The position numbers and the translations under genes are program-made. Below the pieces are notes generated by a model. The model did not search any database, was not told where the DNA came from, and saw only the letters and a program-made list of their open reading frames with translations. Positions 37,801 to 46,069 of a DNA stretch of 64,000 nt are shown piece by piece. The DNA is from ZC4RG20 sp963782445. GTDB taxonomy: Bacteria; Pseudomonadota; Gammaproteobacteria; Steroidobacterales; Rariloculaceae. Position 1 is the stretch's first letter. Each line of letters starts with the position of its first letter. The DNA lies in the NCBI GenBank assembly GCA_963782445.1, contig CAWAJM010000001.1, positions 3,720,001 to 3,784,000 on the forward strand, in the 5' to 3' direction.

Positions 37801-38732
37801 GCCGCGCCTTCGGCCGCGGAGGCCGCGGAGGCCGCGGACGACGCCGCCGGCTGCGCCGAGGCCTGGCGCGCGGCCGCCTGCGCCTGCCAGCTGCTGGCCT
37901 GGCGCCGGACCTCGGCCGTCGCGGCCGCGGGCGACAGCGCCTGCAGGGCGTCGCGGCCGGGCACGTTGAGCGTCGCGCCGCGGTGCAGCCGGTTCATGTT
38001 GGCGTCGAAGGCATCGGGATTGGCGGCGTAAAGCGCCACCATCATCTGATTCGTCGTCACGTCCGCCGGCTTCAGCGAAGAGGCGATGCCCCAGAGCGTC
38101 TCGTCCCGGCGCACGGGACCGTAAGTGCCGCCGGCATTGCCGCCGCCGGCGCCGCTCGGTGCGGCTGCCGGGCGGCTCGAGACGCCGGCCGCGGGTGCGG
38201 GCGCCGTCGCGCTAGCGGGCTCGGCCGCAGCGGACTCGGCCTCGGCGGGTGCGCGCGCAATGGCGCCGCCGGCCGCCCCCTGGGCCGGGCTCGCTGCCCG
38301 GGCCTGCCGGATCGGGGCCTGCTCGGTCGGCCCGGGCAGCAGCGTCGGGGGGTCGAGCAGCACGGTGTATTCGCGCAGCAGACGGCCGCGCGGCCACGTC
38401 GCCTCGACGAGCATCGTCACGAACGGGTCGCCGATGCGTTTCGTCGACGTGACGAGAATGACGTTCTGCCCGGCCGCGTTCTTGCCGACCTTGAACTCGA
38501 GGTCGGAGAGATCCGAGGGTCGATCGAGCCCGTAGCGGCCGAACGTGTCCCGGCTCGCGAGCGTCACCTTGAGCGACTGGAGCTCGTCGGCCGACGCGGA
38601 GAGCAGCGGGATCTCGGCCTGAAATGGCTGGTTCAGCGCCGAATGGAGCTGGATATCGCCCAAACCGAGTGCCCAGGCTCCGGCGGGTGCGGCCAGCAGC
38701 ACCGCTGCGCCCAGGGGTGGCAGTACTCTCAT
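34845..38732 (-). CDS. fimV: FimV/TspA-like polar hub protein
   Basis: FimV organises the cell pole and is needed for type IV pilus function in Pseudomonas. The 1295-residue protein has a signal peptide (about 1-22) and the FimV N-terminal domain beginning LGLGDIQLHSALNQPFQAEI. A LysM-like region covers about 207-260, with RRDETLWGIASSLKP. A coiled coil near 375-410, a membrane segment at about 541-562 and TPR-like helices around 645-705 follow. A very acidic stretch then leads to the conserved C-terminal helices (LDLARAYIDMGDPEGARSIL). The acidic stretch holds about ten copies of a (S/A)PT(V/M/L)E(T/Q) motif. Position next to truA and asd matches Pseudomonas. Confidence 0.9.
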   Translation of the reverse strand: MRVLPPLGAAVLLAAPAGAWALGLGDIQLHSALNQPFQAEIPLLSASADELQSLKVTLASRDTFGRYGLDRPSDLSDLEFKVGKNAAGQNVILVTSTKRIGDPFVTMLVEATWPRGRLLREYTVLLDPPTLLPGPTEQAPIRQARAASPAQGAAGGAIARAPAEAESAAAEPASATAPAPAAGVSSRPAAAPSGAGGGNAGGTYGPVRRDETLWGIASSLKPADVTTNQMMVALYAANPDAFDANMNRLHRGATLNVPGRDALQALSPAAATAEVRRQASSWQAQAAARQASAQPAASSAASAASAAEGAAPGAEQARLRLVPPQNDAGDGAGGGAASGAAAEGGAGQSAAGNGAAAGAGAAAGAASEAEVSDLRSQVEALRNQLQQNRRLLQLRDQQLQALQNRVADAGKTAPAEGSQAAAAAATASPGVALESGQVFADDAGKQAAQAAANGADQSAAAKPAAAQAESTPEQPPAAAGSAAPEGAKTAAETSPAPAAAPAPTEAAAPKPAKPAAATKLPAAATAAHGAAAPSLLSRVLGWIANPILLIGLGLGAVLLTAVWYLRHRREEDVDDVTGRWDALEAEIEEETRAATARVRRPADDSSMIVEERRRVPSGDDEALQAAARGDFEDETLSSQTVINLDQADPVAEADFHMAYGLYDQAAELVSKALEAEPDRRDLKLKLLEVYFVWGNRDAFLETARSLHAETGGSGDGDWDKVLIMGKQICPDEPLFAEEAQGGVVDLDLHGAGSTEVDFALDDKESDDIGLEFGADLDLELAETGERIGKGFDADDADDADDVDDADEDLAQSDDLAGSLDIGEQTAAGLEAALFSGAEDDGDATGTGYDALAATQESPTVEQARGDEDDWSSLLGGASDDEEVDADARTMETPTVETAGPEAPTVETPTLETAYGYDGGAEDDAEADEGDSESPTVETPTYVGAEAPTMETPTVEASFAGLGEAPTVEQTGIGAGASNSEHTEEIDLDDLGLSLGDLEDLPEDIGELPGTDDTSGDDTREQAALAADERLLSATGVTEVLQEDEIGDVLGQAGSEPEAASAETGAFDFAATGFELDAELERADAEAEFELESEGDGEAEEIDLSGAPAPADDEEEGADAEQSETLVLPDYEPTLLASAFDENTFVGTEVLEQRREGSGDTSLVRALAGYEDSAADGDGLDLNLEDLSAALEGGDTVEQPRGSSFAEDFFGGGGDTPLDLDVGADVIGSDDPTGTGQASPLDPQTMTEIGTKLDLARAYIDMGDPEGARSILEEVLDEGDAGQRHEAQGLIDALSA

Positions 38733-38906
38733 AAAAAACTCCGTCTCGGTCTTGCGTTAGCGCGGCAGCCGCCGATGTGGGCACGAACGCCGCCCGCTAC
38801 ACTCCGTTTTGGCCCGAGGGCACCCATTCGATGATCGTGCGATCCGCGTTCGAGGTTCGGCCCCATGGAGTTCGAGAAGCACCCGGACACGCGATCGAAC
38901 GATATC

Positions 38907-39929
38907 TTACATAAAGCGATTTACCAAAATCTCGGCAATCTGGACGCTGTTGAGCGCGGCGCCTTTGCGCAGATTGTCCGAGACGACCCAGAGGTCGATG
39001 CCGCGCGGGTGCGACACGTCCTCGCGAATGCGGCCCACATAAACGGCATCCCTATGGGCGGCATCCGTTGCAGCCGTCGGATACATTCCGGTCTCGTGAC
39101 CATCCATTACGACGACTCCTGGCGCGGAATTTAACAATTTCCGCGCCTCGTCGACTGTGATTTTCGTTCGAGTTTCGAGATGGACCGCCTCGGAGTGGCC
39201 AAAGTAGACCGGGACCCGCACGGCCGTGGGATTGACCCGGATTTGGGGGTCGCCGAGGATCTTGCGCGTTTCCCAGACCATCTTCATCTCTTCCTTCGTA
39301 TAGCCGTTTTCCATGAAGCGGTCGATGTGCGGCAGCACATTGAAGGCCACCCACTTCTCGTTGCCGCGCCGGACCGGGTCCAGGCCCGCGAGAATCTGGC
39401 GCGTGTCCTCGGTGAGCTGCTCGAGGTAGCGGCGGCCGGCGCCCGAGACCGCCTGATAGGTGGCGACGTTGACGCGCTCGATGCCCGCCGCGTCGGAGAG
39501 GGGCTTGAGCGCGACGACGAGCTGGATCGTCGAGCAGTTGGGATTCGCGATGATGCCGCGGTTCACGTAGTCCGCGATGCGCTCGGGATTGACCTCGGGC
39601 ACGACGAGCGGGATATCGTCGTCGTAGCGAAATTGCGAGGTGTTGTCGATGACGACGGCGCCGGCGGCCGCGGCCTTCGGCGCGTACTCGGCCGAGACCG
39701 AGCCGCCGGCCGAGAACAGAGCGATCTGCACCTGCTCGAAGTCGAAGCCGTCGAGCGCGTGCACGGCGACGGACTCGTCGCGGAACCGCACGTTCCGCCC
39801 GGCCGAGCGTGCGCTTGCGAGCGGGAACAGCTTCCCGACCGGGAAATTGCGCTGCTCGAGCACCTGCATCATGGCCTCGCCGACGAGGCCGGTGGCGCCT
39901 ACTACGGCAACGTCATAGGTCTTGGGCAT
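38907..39929 (-). CDS. asd: Aspartate-semialdehyde dehydrogenase
   Basis: Asd reduces aspartyl phosphate to the semialdehyde for lysine/diaminopimelate, threonine and methionine synthesis. The 340-residue enzyme has the NADP site VAVVGATGLVGEAM, SAGGSVSAEYAP, the catalytic Cys C132 in IANPNCSTIQ, and a later GRIREDVSHPRGIDLWVV stretch typical of the USG/Asd group. It lies upstream of fimV, as in Pseudomonas, with 174 bp between. That gap showed no further gene. Confidence 0.95.
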   Translation of the reverse strand: MPKTYDVAVVGATGLVGEAMMQVLEQRNFPVGKLFPLASARSAGRNVRFRDESVAVHALDGFDFEQVQIALFSAGGSVSAEYAPKAAAAGAVVIDNTSQFRYDDDIPLVVPEVNPERIADYVNRGIIANPNCSTIQLVVALKPLSDAAGIERVNVATYQAVSGAGRRYLEQLTEDTRQILAGLDPVRRGNEKWVAFNVLPHIDRFMENGYTKEEMKMVWETRKILGDPQIRVNPTAVRVPVYFGHSEAVHLETRTKITVDEARKLLNSAPGVVVMDGHETGMYPTAATDAAHRDAVYVGRIREDVSHPRGIDLWVVSDNLRKGAALNSVQIAEILVNRFM

Positions 39930-39981
39930 TGGGCTCCCTCGAAAATTTCGGAACGGTGAAAGACTGCGGGGACGGCGGCCG

Positions 39982-41085
39982 TCAGGCCGGCCGTTTCGCG
40001 GCGATGGCCGGCACGCCCGTGGCGACGTCGGCGTTCTGCGCGCGATGCCGCAGATAGTGGTCCATGAGCGTGAGCGCGAGCATGGCTTCGGCGATCGGCG
40101 TCGCGCGCAGCCCCACGCAGGGATCGTGGCGGCCGGTCGTGACGACCTCGGCTGCCTGGCCCGCCGTGTCGATCGTCCTGCCCGGGACCTGGATGCTCGA
40201 CGTGGGCTTCAGCGCAATGCTGACCAGAAGTTCCTGGCCGCTCGAAATGCCGCCGAGCGTGCCGCCCGAGGAATTCTTGACGAAGCCTTCGGGCGTGAGC
40301 TCGTCGCGATGCTCGCTGCCGCGCTGCTGCACGACGCGAAAGCCGTCGCCGAACTCGACGCCCTTGACGGCATTGATGCTCATGAGCCCGTGCGCGATGT
40401 CCGCCTCGAGCTTGTCGAACACGGGCTCGCCGAGGCCGGGCGGCACGCCCGTCGCGAGCACGTTCACGCGCGCGCCGACCGAGTCGCCGTCGCGGCGCAG
40501 CTGGATCATGAATGCCTCGAGCGCGTCGACCTTGGACGGATCCGCGCAGAAGAACGCGTTCGCGTCGACGGCATCGAGATCGACGGGCTCGAGCTCGAAC
40601 GGGCCGAGCGCCGCGAGGTAGCCGCGGATCTCGAGCCCCAAGCGCTCGCGCAGGTACTTGCGCGCGATGGCGCCGGCCGCAACGCGCATGACCGTCTCGC
40701 GCGCCGAGGAACGCCCGCCGCCGCGATAGTCCCGGAGGCCGTACTTGTGCATGTATGCGTAATCGGCGTGGCCCGGGCGGAACGTATCCTTGATCTTCGC
40801 GTAGTCCCGCGAGCGCTGGTCGACGTTCTCGACGAGCAGGCCGATGGCCGTGCCCGTCGTGACGCCCTCGAAGACGCCCGACAAAATGCGGACCTCGTCG
40901 GGCTCCTTGCGCTGCGTCACGTGCCGCGACTTGCCGGGGCGTCGCCGCTCGAGATCGCGCTGGATGTCCGCCTCGGTGAGCGCAAGCCCGGGCGGACAGC
41001 CGTCGACCACGCAGCCGAGCGCGGGCCCGTGACTCTCGCCGAAGGTCGTTACCGTGAACAGCCGACCGTAGGTATCGCCTGCCAT
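39982..41085 (-). CDS. aroC: Chorismate synthase
   Basis: AroC converts EPSP to chorismate, using reduced FMN, at the end of the shikimate pathway. The 367-residue protein has the family signatures GESHGPALGCVVDGCPPG near the start, GRGSSARETVMRVAAGAIA in the middle, and the C-terminal RHDPCVGLRATPIAEAM. It begins 13 bp after the prmB stop, the E. coli order, and lies 52 bp upstream of asd. Confidence 0.96.
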   Translation of the reverse strand: MAGDTYGRLFTVTTFGESHGPALGCVVDGCPPGLALTEADIQRDLERRRPGKSRHVTQRKEPDEVRILSGVFEGVTTGTAIGLLVENVDQRSRDYAKIKDTFRPGHADYAYMHKYGLRDYRGGGRSSARETVMRVAAGAIARKYLRERLGLEIRGYLAALGPFELEPVDLDAVDANAFFCADPSKVDALEAFMIQLRRDGDSVGARVNVLATGVPPGLGEPVFDKLEADIAHGLMSINAVKGVEFGDGFRVVQQRGSEHRDELTPEGFVKNSSGGTLGGISSGQELLVSIALKPTSSIQVPGRTIDTAGQAAEVVTTGRHDPCVGLRATPIAEAMLALTLMDHYLRHRAQNADVATGVPAIAAKRPA

Positions 41086-41098
41086 GCCAGAAGCCGCC

Positions 41099-42007
41099 TC
41101 ATCTCCGGTTGCCGAGATATTCGTCCAATTGCTCCGCCGTCACGACGAATACACCCTCGCCGCCGCGCTCGAACTCGATCCAGACGGCCGGGAAACGGGG
41201 GTGCCTCGCCATGAACGTCTCGGCCTCGGCGCCGACCTCGACGATGAGGACGCCGCCGGGCGCCAGGCGCTCGCGCGCGCCGAGCAGCAAGCGCTCGGCA
41301 GGCTCGACGCCGGCCGGACCGCCCACGAGACCGAGCTCGGGCTCGGCGCGATACTCCGCCGGCAGCGACGCGATCGCATCGGCCGGCAGATAGGGCGGAT
41401 TGGAAATGATAACGCGATAGGGGCCTCCGGCGCGCGGAAATAAGTCGGCTTCCTGCAGATGAACGCGACCTTCGAGCCCGTGGCGCGCGACGTTGCGCGC
41501 GGCCACGGCCAGGGCCGCGGGCGAGGCATCCGTCGCGTCCACCTCGAGGCCCTCGCAGTAGTGCGCCGCGGCGATCGCGATGCAGCCGCTGCCCGTGCCG
41601 ACGTCGAGCACGCGGTCGCCGGGCGCGAGCCGGACCCAGGGCGCGAAGCAGGCCTCGACGAGCTCGGCCAGCGGCGAGCGCGGCACGAGCACGTTGCGAT
41701 CGACATAGAACGGCAAGCCGGCGAACCAGGCCTCCCCGAGCAGATAGGCGAGCGGGATGCGCTCGGCCGTGCGGCGCTCGGCGATCTCGGCCGCCGGCCG
41801 CGCGAGCGCCCGATCCGGCGGCGCCGTCCAACCCTCGTCGCGCCAGCCCTGAAGATGGCGGATGAGCCAGAAGGCCTCGTCCTCGGCGTTGTCCGTGCCG
41901 TGCCCGAAGAAGACGCCCGCGCTCCGGAAGTGCTCCGCCAGCGCGCCGACCCACTCGCCGTAGGTCGCGGCGCGCTCGAGGCGTTGGCGCAGGGCGTCGG
42001 TTTTCAT
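41099..42007 (-). CDS. prmB: 50S ribosomal protein L3 N5-glutamine methyltransferase PrmB
   Basis: PrmB methylates a glutamine of ribosomal protein L3. The 302-residue protein has the SAM motif VLDVGTGSGCIAIAAAH and the glutamine-methyltransferase signature SNPPYLPADAI. An N-terminal helical part (WLIRHLQGW) separates it from PrmC. I chose the ATG at 42007. The longer frame starts inside the family 1 repeat at 42030-42094. It precedes aroC, as in E. coli. Confidence 0.93.
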   Translation of the reverse strand: MKTDALRQRLERAATYGEWVGALAEHFRSAGVFFGHGTDNAEDEAFWLIRHLQGWRDEGWTAPPDRALARPAAEIAERRTAERIPLAYLLGEAWFAGLPFYVDRNVLVPRSPLAELVEACFAPWVRLAPGDRVLDVGTGSGCIAIAAAHYCEGLEVDATDASPAALAVAARNVARHGLEGRVHLQEADLFPRAGGPYRVIISNPPYLPADAIASLPAEYRAEPELGLVGGPAGVEPAERLLLGARERLAPGGVLIVEVGAEAETFMARHPRFPAVWIEFERGGEGVFVVTAEQLDEYLGNRR

Positions 42008-42029
42008 GGCGCGCGATGATAACGGAAAA

Positions 42030-42094
42030 GGGGTCAGAGCCCTTTTTCGCCCATTGGGCGTCGCCGGCGGCGGTCGAAAAAGGGCTCTGACCCC
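42030..42094. repeat. Family 1 REP-like inverted repeat, locus 5
   Basis: Perfect 20-bp arms at 42030-42049 and 42075-42094 with a 25-bp loop. It sits between divergent prmB and psd, the only divergent setting among the family 1 loci, so it cannot be a simple shared terminator here. Confidence 0.8.
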
Positions 42095-42132
42095 TCGTCT
42101 ACTGCCCCCTTGTCTATGCCACAATCGCGCCC

Positions 42133-42291
42133 ATGTTGGCCGGCATGCTAAGAGTTCTCGTCGTCGCGCTCGTGCTGCTCGTGGCGGCCATGCTCATGTT
42201 TCCGCGGCCACACGGTCCGGGCGCGCTCGGCCCGCACGCGGGCCCGCATCCGGCCGCACCGGCTCCCGCTCCGGCGCCGGCCGGTCGATAA
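42133..42291 (+). CDS. Small single-pass membrane protein, unknown
   Basis: A 52-codon frame starts at an ATG 12 bp before the psd start region. It begins MLAGMLRVLVVALVLLVAAM, a convincing membrane segment. It then has a Pro/Ala/His-rich tail ending APAPAPAGR. It ends 12 bp upstream of psd, on the same strand, which suggests cotranscription. I do not recognise the family, and no clear ribosome-binding site is seen. It could be a chance frame. Confidence 0.4.
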   Translation: MLAGMLRVLVVALVLLVAAMLMFPRPHGPGALGPHAGPHPAAPAPAPAPAGR

Positions 42292-42303
42292 CGCCGGCCT
42301 GCG

Positions 42304-43155
42304 ATGACCCCGGCCGGTGTCTGGCTTCAGCATCTGCTGCCGCAGTCCCTGCTCGCGCGCATCGTCGGGGCCGCGGCGCGCAGCCGGCGGCCGTGGCTCA
42401 AGGGGCCGCTGATCCGCTGGTTCGCGCGGCAGTATCGAATCGATCTCGACGAGGCCGAGCGCGCGGACCTCGAGGCGTATGCGAGCTTCAACGAGTTCTT
42501 CACGCGGGCGCTGAAGCCGGGCGCGCGCCGGGCCGAAGGCGGCGAGGAGACCGTCGTCTCCCCCGTCGACGGCCGGCTCACGGAGTACGGCACGCTGCGG
42601 GCGGGCCGGCTCATTCAGGCCAAGGGCTTCGATTACGCGTTGGCCGAGCTCGTCGGCGAGGGCCCTGTCGCCGCGGAACGCTTCGCGCACGGCGCCTTCG
42701 CGACCATCTACCTCGCGCCGAGCGACTATCACCGCGTCCACATGCCGCTCGCGGGCACGCTGCGCGCGACGCGCTACATTCCGGGCCGGCGCTACAGCGT
42801 CAACGCCGCGACGACCTGCGGCATCCGCAACCTGTTCTGCCGCAACGAGCGCGCGGTCTGCTGGTTCGAGACGGCCGGCGGCGGGACACTCGCGCTCGTG
42901 CTCGTCGGGGCGCTCAACGTCTCGAGCTTGAGCGTGACCGGCCTCGGCGACCTGCCGAGCGGCACGCCGCGGTACTGGCCGGGACCACCGCGCCCGTTCG
43001 CGCGCGGTGAGGAGATCGGCCGCTTCAACCTCGGCTCGACGGTCATCGTGCTGTTCCCCGACGGCGAGGTGGACTGGAACGGCGCGCTAGAACCGGGGCG
43101 CGTGCTGCGCCTCGGCCAGGCCATCGGCCGCCGCCGGGCGCCGCAAGCCGGTTGA
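42304..43155 (+). CDS. psd: Phosphatidylserine decarboxylase
   Basis: Psd makes phosphatidylethanolamine at the inner membrane. The 283-residue proenzyme has VSPVDGRLTEYG, HGAFATIYLAPSDYHRVHMP and the self-cleavage motif LGST (243-246). There S245 becomes the pyruvoyl group. The length matches the E. coli type (322) with a shorter C-terminus. It overlaps or abuts epmA downstream. Confidence 0.95.
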   Translation: MTPAGVWLQHLLPQSLLARIVGAAARSRRPWLKGPLIRWFARQYRIDLDEAERADLEAYASFNEFFTRALKPGARRAEGGEETVVSPVDGRLTEYGTLRAGRLIQAKGFDYALAELVGEGPVAAERFAHGAFATIYLAPSDYHRVHMPLAGTLRATRYIPGRRYSVNAATTCGIRNLFCRNERAVCWFETAGGGTLALVLVGALNVSSLSVTGLGDLPSGTPRYWPGPPRPFARGEEIGRFNLGSTVIVLFPDGEVDWNGALEPGRVLRLGQAIGRRRAPQAG

Positions 43156-43163
43156 GACGCCCG

Positions 43164-44132
43164 ATGGGCTACCGCCGCACCGCCACGATCGAGGCCCTGC
43201 GCCTGCGCGCCGACGTGCTCGCGAGACTGCGCGCCTATTTTGCTGCCGCGGGCGTGCTCGAGGTCGAGACGCCGGCGCTCTCGCCCGCCGCCGTGACCGA
43301 CCCGGCCCTCGACAGCGTCGCGGCGAGCGTCGCGAGCCTCGGCGGCACGCAGTTCCTGCATACCTCACCCGAGTTCGCGATGAAGCGTCTGCTCGCCGGC
43401 GGCGCTGGGGACATCTATCAGATCTGCCGCGTGTTCCGCGACGGCGAGCTCGGCCGCTGGCACGAGCCCGAGTTCACGCTGCTCGAGTGGTATCGCGTCG
43501 GCTGGGACGACGCCCGGCTCATGGACGAGGTCGCCGCCGTCGTGCGCGCGGCGCTCGGACCCGAGCTGGTCGCGGCCCGCGTCGAGCGATTGACGTATCG
43601 CGAAGCCTTCGTGGGCGCCGTCGGCGCGGACCCGCTCGAGGTGACGGGCGCGCCGCTCGCGGCGCGTCTCGAGCGCCGGCTGCGCACGCTCGGCGTCGAC
43701 GTGCCGCCGAGGCTCGACGCCGGCGCCTTGCTGGACCTCGCTTTCGGGATCCTCGTCGTACCGACCCTGCCCGCGGATGCGCTGACCTTCGTCTATGACT
43801 ATCCGGCGGCGCAGGCCGCGCTCGCGCGGCTCAAGCCGACGACGCCGCCGGTGGCCGCACGCTTCGAGCTGTTCGCGGCCGGTATCGAGCTCGCCAACGG
43901 CTTCGCCGAGCTCGCGGATGCGGCCGAGCAGCGCCGGCGGTTCACCGCCGAACTGCGCACGCGGCACGCCGCGGGCCGATTCGAGCCGCCGATCGACGAG
44001 GACTTCCTGGCGGCGCTCGAGGCGGGCCTGCCAGAATGCGCGGGCGTCGCGCTCGGCCTCGACCGCCTCGTGGCGCTCGCGGCGGGCGCGGCGTCGCTCG
44101 AGGCCGTCGTGGCCTTTAGCCATCGGGCGTAG
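43164..44132 (+). CDS. epmA: EF-P--lysine ligase EpmA
   Basis: EpmA, a lysyl-tRNA-synthetase paralogue, attaches (R)-beta-lysine to Lys34 of EF-P. The 322-residue protein has the class II motifs FLHTSPEFAMKRLLAGG and RWHEPEFTLLEWYR, plus ELANGFAELADA and GVALGLDRLVALA. It lacks the anticodon-binding domain of LysS, which is the EpmA hallmark. I chose the ATG at 43164, two codons from the conserved start. A TTG at 43152 overlapping the psd stop is the alternative. EF-P and EpmB are encoded just downstream. Confidence 0.94.
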   Translation: MGYRRTATIEALRLRADVLARLRAYFAAAGVLEVETPALSPAAVTDPALDSVAASVASLGGTQFLHTSPEFAMKRLLAGGAGDIYQICRVFRDGELGRWHEPEFTLLEWYRVGWDDARLMDEVAAVVRAALGPELVAARVERLTYREAFVGAVGADPLEVTGAPLAARLERRLRTLGVDVPPRLDAGALLDLAFGILVVPTLPADALTFVYDYPAAQAALARLKPTTPPVAARFELFAAGIELANGFAELADAAEQRRRFTAELRTRHAAGRFEPPIDEDFLAALEAGLPECAGVALGLDRLVALAAGAASLEAVVAFSHRA

Positions 44133-44149
44133 ACGAAGACGAAGAAAAG

Positions 44150-44225
44150 GGGGTCAGAGCCCTTTTCGCATTTCTGGAGCGCGGGACTCGGCAGCGTCGG
44201 TGCGGGCGAAAAGGGCTCTGACCCC
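44150..44225. repeat. Family 1 REP-like inverted repeat, locus 6
   Basis: Perfect 20-bp arms at 44150-44169 and 44206-44225, with loop 44170-44205. It lies between convergent epmA and efp, and each outer flank has A/T runs, so a two-way terminator role is plausible here. Confidence 0.8.
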
Positions 44226-44258
44226 TTTTTCTTGCTCTTTTTCTTGCGCTTGCTTGCC

Positions 44259-44825
44259 TTACTTCACCCGCGAGACGTATTCGCCCGTCCGGGTATCGAC
44301 CTTGATGGTCTCGCCTTCCTCGAGGAACAGCGGCACGCGCACGACGGCGCCGGTCTCGAGCTTGGCCGGCTTGACGCCGCCCTGGGCCGTATCGCCGCGC
44401 ACGCCGGGATCCGTCTCGACGATCTTGAGCTCGACGAAGTTCGGCGGGGACACGAGCAGCGGCACGCCGTTCCATAGCGTGACCATGCAGCGATCCTGCT
44501 CCTTGAGCCACGGCTTCGCGTCCTCGACGGCCTCCTCGGGCGCCGCGAACTGCTCGTAGGTATCCGGCACCATGAAGTGCCAGAACTCGCCGTCCGCGTA
44601 GAGGTATTCCATGTCCTGGTCGACAACGTCCGCCGCTTCGACCGAATCGCCGGACTTGAACGTCTTATCGACGACGCGCCCGGTCTTGAGGTTGCGGATC
44701 TTGACGCGGTTGAACGCCTGACCTTTGCCGGGCTTCACGAACTCGTTATCGACGATGACGCAGGGATCGTTGTCGATGAGTATCTTGAGGCCCGAGCGAA
44801 ACTCGTTGGTGCTGTAACTGGCCAT
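44259..44825 (-). CDS. efp: Translation elongation factor P
   Basis: EF-P rescues ribosomes stalled at polyproline. The 188-residue protein has the KOW-like N-terminal domain with the modified lysine K34 in FVKPGKGQAF, and the C-terminal OB domains (VPLFLEEGETIKVDTRTGEY). Length and lysine match E. coli EF-P. The ATG at 44825 gives MASYSTNEFRSGLK; a longer frame overlaps epmB. It sits between epmA and epmB, divergent from epmB. The hydroxylase EpmC is not seen in the window. Confidence 0.96.
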   Translation of the reverse strand: MASYSTNEFRSGLKILIDNDPCVIVDNEFVKPGKGQAFNRVKIRNLKTGRVVDKTFKSGDSVEAADVVDQDMEYLYADGEFWHFMVPDTYEQFAAPEEAVEDAKPWLKEQDRCMVTLWNGVPLLVSPPNFVELKIVETDPGVRGDTAQGGVKPAKLETGAVVRVPLFLEEGETIKVDTRTGEYVSRVK

Positions 44826-44889
44826 GTGACTCGGTAGCGTTTCGAACGCGCCATAATAGCGCCAACGCCGCCTGCACGCACGAGAGACC

Positions 44890-45921
44890 ATGTCGCTGCC
44901 CGCGCCCGACGCCCCGATTACGACGCCCGCTTCCGCCGACGGCGAACCCGCCTCGTGGCAGCGGGCCCTGCGCGATGCCGTGCGCGACCCCGCCGAGCTC
45001 GCCGCGCTGCTCGAGCTGCCCCTCGAGGCGCTCGGCACGGCGCCGGCGGCCGGCCGCGATTTCCCTCTGCTCGTGCCGCGCGGCTTCGTCGCCCGCATGC
45101 GCAAGCGCGACGCGCGCGATCCGCTGCTGCTGCAGGTCCTGCCCCGCGCGCCCGAGCTGCTCGAGACACCGGGCTTCGACGCCGATCCCGTGCGCGAGCA
45201 GGGTTTGGCGCAGGCCGGCATCGTCGAGAAGTACTCGGGGCGCGCGCTGCTCGTCGCGGCCGGCAGCTGTCCCGTTCATTGCCGCTATTGCTTCCGGCGC
45301 GACTTCCCTTACTCGGCGCAGCTCGCCGCGCGCGACGACTTCGCCCCCGCCTTGGCGCACCTTGCGCAGCGCCCCGACCTCGCCGAGGTCATCCTGAGCG
45401 GCGGGGACCCGCTCATGATCGGCAACGGCCGTCTCGAACGCCTGTTCGCGGGGCTCGGCCGCCTGGCCTCCGTCGAGCGCGTGCGGCTCCACACGCGCTT
45501 TCCGGTCGTGCTGCCCGAGCGCATCGACGCCGGGTTCGTGCAGCTGCTCGCCGCGGCGCCCTTCAAGACCGTCGTCGTCGTGCACGCCAATCACGCCAAC
45601 GAGCTCGACGCCGAGGTCGCCCGCGCGCTGGGCGCGCTCCGGCACGCGGGCGCCACCGTCCTGAACCAGTCCGTGCTGCTCGCCGGCATCAACGACGACG
45701 CCGATGCGCTGGCCGCGCTGTCCGAGCGCCTGTTCGCCTGCGGCGCCCTGCCTTACTACCTGCACCTGCTCGACCGCGTGACGGGCGCGGCGCATTTCGA
45801 GGTTCCCGAGGACCGGGCACGGCGTTTGCACGGCCAGTTACTCGCGCGGCTGCCGGGCTACCTCGTGCCGCGCCTCGTGCGCGAGATCCCCGGGCGGCCG
45901 AGCAAAACGCCCGCCGGCTGA
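44890..45921 (+). CDS. epmB: EF-P beta-lysylation protein EpmB (lysine 2,3-aminomutase)
   Basis: EpmB converts L-lysine to (R)-beta-lysine for EpmA. The 343-residue radical-SAM enzyme has the cluster motif CPVHCRYCFR (C127, C131, C134), then VILSGGDPLMI, LHTRFPVVLPERI and a PLP-binding region (YYLHLLDRVTGAAHFEV). The start ATG at 44890 faces efp across 64 bp that must contain both promoters. Confidence 0.93.
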   Translation: MSLPAPDAPITTPASADGEPASWQRALRDAVRDPAELAALLELPLEALGTAPAAGRDFPLLVPRGFVARMRKRDARDPLLLQVLPRAPELLETPGFDADPVREQGLAQAGIVEKYSGRALLVAAGSCPVHCRYCFRRDFPYSAQLAARDDFAPALAHLAQRPDLAEVILSGGDPLMIGNGRLERLFAGLGRLASVERVRLHTRFPVVLPERIDAGFVQLLAAAPFKTVVVVHANHANELDAEVARALGALRHAGATVLNQSVLLAGINDDADALAALSERLFACGALPYYLHLLDRVTGAAHFEVPEDRARRLHGQLLARLPGYLVPRLVREIPGRPSKTPAG

Positions 45922-45993
45922 GGGCAAGGGCCGCCCTACCACGATTTGCGGCCCTCGGGATGTGACCCATGTACATCCGGGTCGCGGGCCGAA

Positions 45994-46002
45994 TGCTAGA
46001 AT
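45994..46002 (+). promoter_or_regulatory. Possible extended -10 promoter of the fimX-like gene
   Basis: TGCTAGAAT fits an extended -10 box about 65 bp upstream of the ATG at 46070. No convincing -35 is present at 16-18 bp. The gap from epmB is 148 bp. Confidence 0.35.
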
Positions 46003-46069
46003 CTGCGGCTCGCCCGGGAGTCGACGCAAGTCGTAAACGGCGGCAGCGACACAGGATAAAAGAGACCTC

